Assembly: GCA_051453625.1 (NCBI GenBank)
Contig: JBOZIK010000001.1
Coordinates: 250,689,439-250,753,438 of the forward strand
DNA length: 64,000 nucleotides
Reading direction: 5' to 3'
DNA from: Welwitschia mirabilis
Taxonomy: Eukaryota > Gnetophyta > Gnetopsida > Welwitschiales
The notes beneath the pieces were generated by a model. That model saw only the letters and a list, made by a program, of their open reading frames with translations. It did no database searches and was not told the DNA's origin. Below are positions 58,150 through 64,000 of the stretch, in pieces (within the stretch, counting starts at the first letter, position 1; each line of letters opens with the position of its first letter). Both the position numbers and the translations under genes were made by a program.

Positions 58150-59300
58150 TAACTTAGGCTTACTCTTTTCCCTTTTTTTTAGAAGAGAAGGTTAAATCAT
58201 GATTCTACACCCTTAAGCCCTTACCCATTAAAAATTGGTCTAATCTAAATAAGGCAATCATATCTAATTTTTTTCTAAATCATATGCCAAATGTCTTTAA
58301 AAAAGAGATAATGAACTATTAGCAAAAGGATCATCAAACTTTTTCCCAAGCCCTAAAAAGATTTAAGAACTTGTTACAAAAATACCCACAATATGGATTT
58401 AAGCTAGGGAGGGAAATTAGCTTTTTTTATGATATGATATTTACTACTAATAGATAATTAGTTAATATAATAAGTAGGAAAAGTTTTCTTAGCATGCCAT
58501 TAGATGAAATATGGGACTACTTAAAACCATAGTTGAAAGTTTTAAAAATTGAAAGAAGTTTAGTAAACCATCTAGGTTTTATCAACTTGTTAGATTTACA
58601 AGTATGTTTGAAATACCTAAAAATTTTAAAGTCAATAATAGGATAAATGAGTTAAGAAAATACTAGAATTGTTATTCACCTCACCTTTACTCTTGTCCTA
58701 AACCTAAATGCTTAATTTGCTACATGAACACACATGAAATAACCAAGCATTTTCCCATTCCATTATTTCAAAATGCAATAAATGAATAAGTTAATGCAAT
58801 AGAACACTAGTGGTAAAACCAAAATAATGATCCATATTCCAATACCTATAATCCCTACATGAGGGATCACCCTAATGTTTCTTAGAAATAGGATAATTTA
58901 CATAGTCAGAATAAAAATAACCAATCAATAAATCCATTTTCTTCATCATCCTTTTACTTCTTTCCATCAAATTATCAAAAACCATCTTCATCCACTCCTT
59001 TGAAGGAATTAGTGAAAAATCTTATGGAAAACCAAGCCCAACTCAATTGTAATCATGAACAAATGTTGAAGAAATTATTTCTCCTCATTAAATAACCTTG
59101 AACAAACCACTCAAATCATCAATTAAGTTTTTCAACAATCCTAACAAAATCAAATGTAGATTCTCTTTATCCTAAACTAAAGGGAAATAGGTAAACTTCC
59201 TATGAGCTCATATATAAATCCCAAAGGAGATATGTTTATAGAAGAATGATCAAGCTAAATAAAGTATTAATCTTCAAAGTGTCACAAATATAAATCAAAA
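58150..59300 (+). pseudogene. Element D gag remnant
   Basis: Gag of the Athila/Gypsy type. The forward strand reads ALKRFKNLLQKYPQYGFKLG near 58350, where the family has AWERFKxLLRxCPHHGxxxW. Then come REISFFYDM and TTNRxLVNIISRKSFLSM with a stop at the Gln codon, and PLDEIWDYL. Near 59190 IGKLPMSSYINPKGDMF matches the C-terminal gag motif GxLPSxTxxNPKG. Stops and frame changes make it non-functional. It is the clearest gag in the window. Confidence 0.78.
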
Positions 59301-59540
59301 AATAAATCAGATTCAATATAAACATAAAAGAAAAGAAAAACTAAAGGACATAAACTCACATATAACTTTTTACAAAGAACCTTTATCCTTTCCCAAAGCA
59401 CTAAATAAAGAAATAATAAAGGGCTTAGAAAATACTTTGCCTACTTATTATGATATTATATCTTTTTCCCAATCACTTAGAAATAAGAGCATAAAAAAAC
59501 AACAATAAGAGGACTTGAAAATTTTTAAAGAAATCAAAAT

Positions 59541-59879
59541 AAACAGTTGTAATTTTACCTCTTCATTATGATGTTTTTCTCTTTGCTTTAGTTGCATTAT
59601 AACTTGGATAGATTACTTGACATTATGGATGAGATTAATATTCCATTTATTATGAATATATCATCTGTTCATCCTTTTGTTCTTATATTTTTTTTTTGAA
59701 GTTCAATAAGATGTCTTTGTATGATAAATAGCTTACTTTCAGTTGTTGATGTAAGAAAGATTCCTCTGATTATAGACTTTACCTCATAATTTATCTACTA
59801 TATTTTGGTTTCATCCTCTTTATACTATAACATGTTTGAAATAATCTTTAAATAGTAAGTTTTAGTGGTTATTAGAGTC
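59541..59879. other. Junction zone between element D and Copia coding region
   Basis: No LTR, PBS or domain of either element recognised. A deletion or recombination breakpoint should lie here. Confidence 0.45.
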
Positions 59880-60493
59880 ATTTACATCCATCTTCATCCC
59901 TGGAATTATTGCCAACATTAAAGTTACTTTTCAAGATGACCAGTTATGAAAAGTTTGGAATGAGGATTTTATGTTAATCATGTGGATTTACGATTATGAA
60001 AATGAATTCTTAACACATGATCATATACCTCTTTAAGATTAAGCTAAAGAAGCTACTTGGTAATATTTTGATGAAAAATTTATAAATATTATGTACAAAT
60101 CTATCATCTATTAACATAAGAAGTCAGTTAATTAAATCAAAATAAGCTATACAATGTTTTGTACTTTGAGGAACATATTCTACTTCGAAAATGATTTAGA
60201 TCTTTTTAGTCTTATAACTCACATGAATAGTTTGCATTATAAGAAAGGAAAAATAAGATAATTTATTACTTAAATACAAGACATCAAGGTAAAGTTAGTA
60301 GAGATTGATTTACAAAAACAATTTTGCCTTCATTATGTTAACTTGTTTTAATATTGTTTGGAAGAATTCTCTTTGCATAGTTATATTATATCACTAGATG
60401 GTAGTAATAAATTAGATAATATAAGTTTTAATACACTTAGTGAGTATCTCATTATCATTAAAACTCAATTTAACTTCATAGAATCGTCTTTCT

Positions 60494-60751
60494 TTGATGG
60501 TGCATGTAAATTTTCTCATTCTTGTGGTCATCCTCATTCAAATAAATAATTTCCAAGTAAATCCTATACACAAAAGAAATTTCATCATGATAAGGTTAAG
60601 AATTTGTAAAAATAGTAAAATAAGAAGCCTAATTAGACTTGGCAAAATAAGATGCAAAGTTCAATATACTACCACTCCTAAGAAGAACAAATATCAATGC
60701 TTACAATGTGGAAGACAAGATTATACCACTAATTTCTATAGGATTTATTGA
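60494..60751 (+). pseudogene. Copia gag C-terminus with broken zinc knuckle
   Basis: An 85-codon open stretch ending in CLQCGRQDYTTNFY (60698-60739). The nucleocapsid CCHC knuckle is C-x2-C-x4-H-x4-C. Here the two first Cys are intact, His reads Tyr and the last Cys reads Tyr. The codon changes needed are CAT to TAT and TGT to TAT, both transitions. Basic residues precede it (PKKNKYQ), as in Copia gag. Confidence 0.72.
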
Positions 60752-60897
60752 GATAAAATAAAGCTTAGATCTAATACAAATGTAATTATTAAAGAATCTG
60801 ATTCCTTGATAATGCTAATAATTTTGAACCTAATGCATTCTTTAAAAATTTTTACTTTGCTATTATGAACAAGCATATACTTCATGACTAAATTTAA

Positions 60898-61060
60898 ATT
60901 TTTGACATAGGTACAACTCATCACATGACTTATTATCACAATTATTTTGATGACTTCATTGAAGCACCTAGTCATGTTTATTTGATAGAAAGAATTCCAA
61001 TTCCTATGGAAGGCTATGGTTCCATTATCCTTAACTTGACATCACTCTCTTGATAAACTA
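60898..61060 (+). pseudogene. Copia protease remnant
   Basis: The strand reads FDIGTTHHMTYYHNYFDDF (from about 60901), aligning with the Copia protease motif in which DSGATxHM is followed about ten residues later by F. The catalytic Asp and Gly are kept. Ser and Ala are replaced by Ile and Thr. Later residues include VYLIERIPIPMEGYGSI, matching the ADG-xxxxxxGxG block. Confidence 0.78.
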
Positions 61061-61199
61061 TTTAGCATATTCTATATGTTTCTTCTTTGAGGTCACATCT
61101 TCTATTATTTTTTGCTCTAGTATTAGAAAATAACTCTACTTCCATGTTAAAACACTCAATGGATATTTATAATGGTAATTAACAACTGGTCATGAAAGT

Positions 61200-61930
61200 C
61201 TATATGTATGAAAAGATTATTTATCTTCATAGTTGTGCCAAACATGAGAAATCTCTTACATAGTTTCATAACATAAGATTTCTCCCTCACTACTATGGAA
61301 TCCTCAACTAGGACATTCTAATTCTCATATAACGAATGCAATCCATAAGAAGAACCATCTATTTCTTATATTTATTGCATGGTATTTTTTTAAGTGTAAA
61401 GCATGTATTATGGATAAAACAACTAGATAGTGATTTTTATCAAGTAAGTGCCATACCAATTGAATACTTTTACTTATTCACAATGATCTATGTAGACCTA
61501 TACTAGTTTTTAATCTCCATGAATTCCATTACTTTATCACATATATTGATGAATATTCACTAATAGCTTGAGTATATTTCATCAAATTCAAATCATCAAC
61601 TTTGAATAGTTTTAAGACATCTAAAACTAAAGTGGAAAAAGTAAGATGATTATTAAATTAAAAGTTTTCACTTAGATAATGGTTGTAAGTACAAATCTAT
61701 TGATTTTAAGAACTTTCTCACTTTAAAAGGGATTCGATAATTAAAAATATACCCTAAGATACTCCATCCAAATGGCATTACTAAGTAATTTAAACATACT
61801 ACTATGGATATGACATGTTCCATGATGTACTTTAGTAGTTGTAAGACCTATTTTTGGGGTAAAGCAATGAACACAATAGTACATATCAATAATTATGTTA
61901 GTTAATATATTGAAAAGGAGTATATCTAGC
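61200..61930 (+). pseudogene. Copia integrase remnant
   Basis: Core catalytic blocks are visible. IHNDLCRPI (about 61476-61502) corresponds to LHSDxCGP, followed by FITYIDEYS and YFIKFKS. LDNGCKYKSIDFKNFL (about 61670-61720) corresponds to RSDNGGEYxSxxFxxF, followed by LKGIR and then LHPNGITK in place of the PQQNGVAER block. The first two catalytic Asp are kept. The Glu of the third block is lost, so the D,D-35-E triad is broken. The N-terminal HHCC finger is not readable. Confidence 0.85.
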
Positions 61931-62539
61931 TAAAAATTGATATGAGTATAGGTCAAAGTTGAATCATTTTTATGTTTTTAATTATAAGTGGTCCATCCAT
62001 AATTCAATTAAACATCATGAAAAATTTTGAGCACATGCTTGCATTAACATCTTTATAAAATATGCAACTAACTAGAAGGATTATCAAGTATAGCTAAGAT
62101 CAATGTGTAACTTCAAATAATGATTTTCTACTTTTTTCTTTAAGTATTCATCCTTCATCTAACCTAATGACCATATTAGATGCTCAATGTTCTATAGTTA
62201 GAGGGGGATGTAATTACTAATAATACTTTAGTTCTTTCTATCAATATGACTACTTTGAAACCTCTATTAATTGAGAAATTTGGTGCTCTTAGTACACTTA
62301 ATCACAATACTAGTAGTACTTCAATGAATTATTTGATCAAGTAAACTTATATTACTCAAAGATGACTCAAAGTACTTAGTTATAATCTACTCTACAAGAT
62401 GTTTGTAATGATAAGAAGGGTAAAACGAGAACTTGGCATGGCTCACATAAATCTTATAATGATAATGATGATAATCTTTATCTAACCTTTGATAGTGAAC
62501 CAATCTCATTTAAAAATTTATTTCAACATGATTATTGGA

Positions 62540-63157
62540 TAAAAATCATGTATAAAGAATATAATAGTCTTACAGAAAATGCTACTTAGGAGTTGGTATA
62601 CCTTCTATTAGGGTACAAAGTATTATTCAATGAGTGAATTTTTCATAATAAATATAATGTAGATAACACAGTTAAATAACATAAAGTTCAACTTATTGAT
62701 GTAAGCCTATGCCAAAAAAAAGAACTTAATTACAATAAAGTCTTTACTTCAGTAGCAAAATGAGCTACCATTACAATCTTGATTGCCTTGGTAGCACAAA
62801 AAGAATGAAAGCTTTATTAATCAAATATAAATGTTACCTTTCTTCATGGAGATTTAAAAAACTAAATCTACATGATGCAACCAAAGGATTTTAAAGAAAA
62901 AGGCAAACAGCATAAGATGTGTAGATTGATCAAGTCTTTATATATGCTAAAACAAGCAGTGAGAGTTTAGTATACTGAGCTTGAAAATTATTTAAGTTTT
63001 ATTGGATTTAGATTATGTAATTATCAAGATGTAAATATCATGGTATTGCATAAAATCTAAAAGGCACAAATATACATACATAGTAGTACATGTAGATGAT
63101 AAGCTGATAACCAAAAATGATGAAGAAGACAAAAAAAGAACAAAAATAACCTTAAGT
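62540..63157 (+). pseudogene. Copia reverse transcriptase remnant (5' part)
   Basis: In order: KEYNSLTENAT (62548-62585) matches the EYxSLxxNxTWxLV block. TSVAKxATITILIALVA matches the PVAKxxTIRxLLALAA block. NVTFLHGDL matches DVKTAFLHGDL. MCRLIKSLYMLKQAVRV matches the CKLxKSLYGLKQAPR block. VVHVDDKLI (63083-63109) matches YVDDML. The catalytic VDD is intact, although Tyr is His. Coding stops short of the end of the domain because CACTA 2 begins at 63158. Confidence 0.9.
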
Positions 63158-64000
63158 TACTACTAGAAATATAGGCTTTTAAGGAGTTTATTTTAACAAA
63201 ATCCTTAATTATAGAGCTTTTTAAGGTGTTTATTTTAACAAAAGCATTAAATAAAGCTAATGGAAACTTTTTTAAGGCATTTGTTTGAACAATTACCTTA
63301 AACGTCATTCTGAAATCCTTTTAAGATGTTAATGTAATAAATGCCTTAAATAAGTTACCTTATTAAGGTGTTTAAAGAACAAAATGTCTTAAAAAATAGT
63401 TAGAAAACAAGACCACTTTATTTTTTTTTGAAAAAATCATTTCTTTCATTTTTGAGGGTTTTATCTTTTATTTCACTTCGCATGTTTTGTATTTGCTCAG
63501 TTGCCCTAATGCCTATGTGTTGCCTAACAGTTGCATGTTTCATTTCATTTTCTTTAATTTGCTTTATCTCTTTCCTTTTATAATTGAATGTGAAAGGGTT
63601 AGGTTCTCTAAGGCCGTAAACACAAGGTTCTAAGACCTAGAATATTAAAAAGGAAAATAGAAAACTTTTTCTTTTTTTTCTTTTGTTATTTCTTTTTTCA
63701 AATGATTGAAGAGCTAGATTTAAATTTCATATTTCAAGAGATTGAAATGAAGAACTTTGATACTACTAGCATCCTAAATAGGTTGGCTTTCTCTCTTACT
63801 AGGTATTTAATTTGTAAATATTTTAATTTTCAAGTTTTTTTTTAAGAGAGCAACATCTTTACAACTTCTTCTTCAACAAAGGTAATATTAACATCAGTGT
63901 ATGTTTTAGTTTTATTTTGCTTTTTTGTTCATAGCCAATAGAGAACAAGCAAATTCAAGTACATCAAAGGGGAAATATTTTGAAGAATATCTAGATACAA
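63158..64000 (+). mobile_element. CACTA 2: left end of a second CACTA transposon (runs off window)
   Basis: Begins TACTACTAGAAATATAGGC, equal to the CACTA 1 terminus with the first C changed to T. The following ~250 bases share the CACTA 1 left subterminal layout (TTTAAGG-GTTTATTTTAACAAA units, AAATAxAGCTAATxxAAAC). It interrupts Copia RT. The remaining ~580 bases to the window end are AT-rich with no recognised gene. The right terminus and target duplication lie outside. Confidence 0.9.
63185..63405 (+). repeat. CACTA 2 left subterminal repeats
   Basis: Repeated TTTTAAGGxGTTTATTTTAACAAA-type units and CCTTAAA inverses, the likely transposase-binding region. Less decayed than in CACTA 1. Confidence 0.85.

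Larger units (their letters stand above)
55609..59540 (+). mobile_element. Element D: truncated Athila-type retrotransposon (5' LTR, PBS, gag)
   Basis: Related to element C in its LTR start, promoter box, PBS and leader, in the same plus orientation, but it retains a readable gag. The 5' LTR (about 1.34 kb) is followed by a tRNA-Asp-type PBS and a 1 kb leader, then gag motifs to about 59300. No 3' LTR of this family occurs before Copia sequence begins near 59880, so the element is cut off after gag by deletion or rearrangement. The right border given here is approximate. Confidence 0.72.
59880..63157 (+). mobile_element. Ty1/Copia gag-pol remnant, cut by CACTA 2
   Basis: The forward strand carries the Copia order gag, protease, integrase, RT. 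This order, with integrase before RT, separates it from the Gypsy elements. Motifs are a degenerate zinc knuckle, a DIGTTHHMT protease motif, integrase core blocks and RT blocks up to VHVDD. Many stops and frame changes are present. The RT ends at 63157, where the left terminus of a CACTA transposon begins, so the 3' part lies beyond that insertion, outside the window. The 5' LTR may be the one at 52168-52954, with element D lodged between, but this link is inferred. Confidence 0.88.

Noticed and set aside
1-64000. CRISPR arrays, bacterial operons, rRNA genes or integrons
   Set aside because: No regularly spaced repeats, ribosome-binding sites or rRNA-like GC-rich blocks; all recognisable content is plant transposon DNA.

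Overview
The window is a gene-poor, repeat-dense piece of a plant nuclear genome. By eye it is about 25-28% GC with very few CpG dinucleotides. It holds no intact cellular gene, rRNA or CRISPR array. What it holds is layered, heavily decayed transposable elements: Ty3/Gypsy elements of the Athila/Tat type, a Ty1/Copia element and two CACTA (En/Spm) DNA transposons. Almost every difference from the expected motif is C to T or G to A, as expected from methylation-driven cytosine deamination of silenced repeats. Such AT-rich, transposon-laden genomes are known in Welwitschia and in Rafflesiaceae such as Sapria. I mention these only as comparisons; the species cannot be assigned from the window.

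Layout. 1-2.3 kb: a (TG)n tract, AT-rich DNA and a reverse-strand Gypsy RT fragment. 2.3-4.8 kb: a tandem duplication with a period near 1.24 kb. 6.65-17.9 kb: element A, a two-LTR Athila-like element on the minus strand with recognisable PBS, protease, RT, RNase H and integrase remnants, flanked on both outer sides by the same ~86 bp sequence. 18.67-28.32 kb: a CACTA transposon with both termini. Just inside its right end it carries an intron-containing fragment of a leucine-rich-repeat receptor kinase gene (resembling LRR subfamily VIII-1). 28.3-34.5 kb: AT-rich DNA with a palindrome, a (TA)n tract and an assembly gap. 34.49-42.43 kb: element B, a minus-strand Athila-like element with gag and protease but no visible RT or integrase, seeded with copies of a hyphenated palindrome. 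45.1-51.6 kb: element C, plus strand, two LTRs and a tRNA-Asp-type PBS but almost no coding remnant. 52.2-55.6 kb: a candidate Copia LTR end and PBS, a G-quadruplex motif, a pyrimidine-rich tract and a degenerate tRNA-Asp-like sequence. 55.6-59.5 kb: element D, a relative of C with 5' LTR, PBS and gag but no 3' LTR in view. 59.9-63.16 kb: Copia gag, protease, integrase and RT remnants, cut inside RT by a second CACTA end that runs out of the window.

The elements record successive nested insertion rather than cooperating genes. All four readable Gypsy primer-binding sites fit the Athila/Tat tRNA-Asp primer, mostly with transition differences. Elements B, C and D look non-autonomous or truncated and would have needed proteins from relatives such as A. 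The most informative item is the CACTA-borne kinase fragment: introns are retained, so it was captured as DNA, and its in-frame stops fit C-to-T decay.

All protein matches were made by eye against remembered family motifs. No database search was run.
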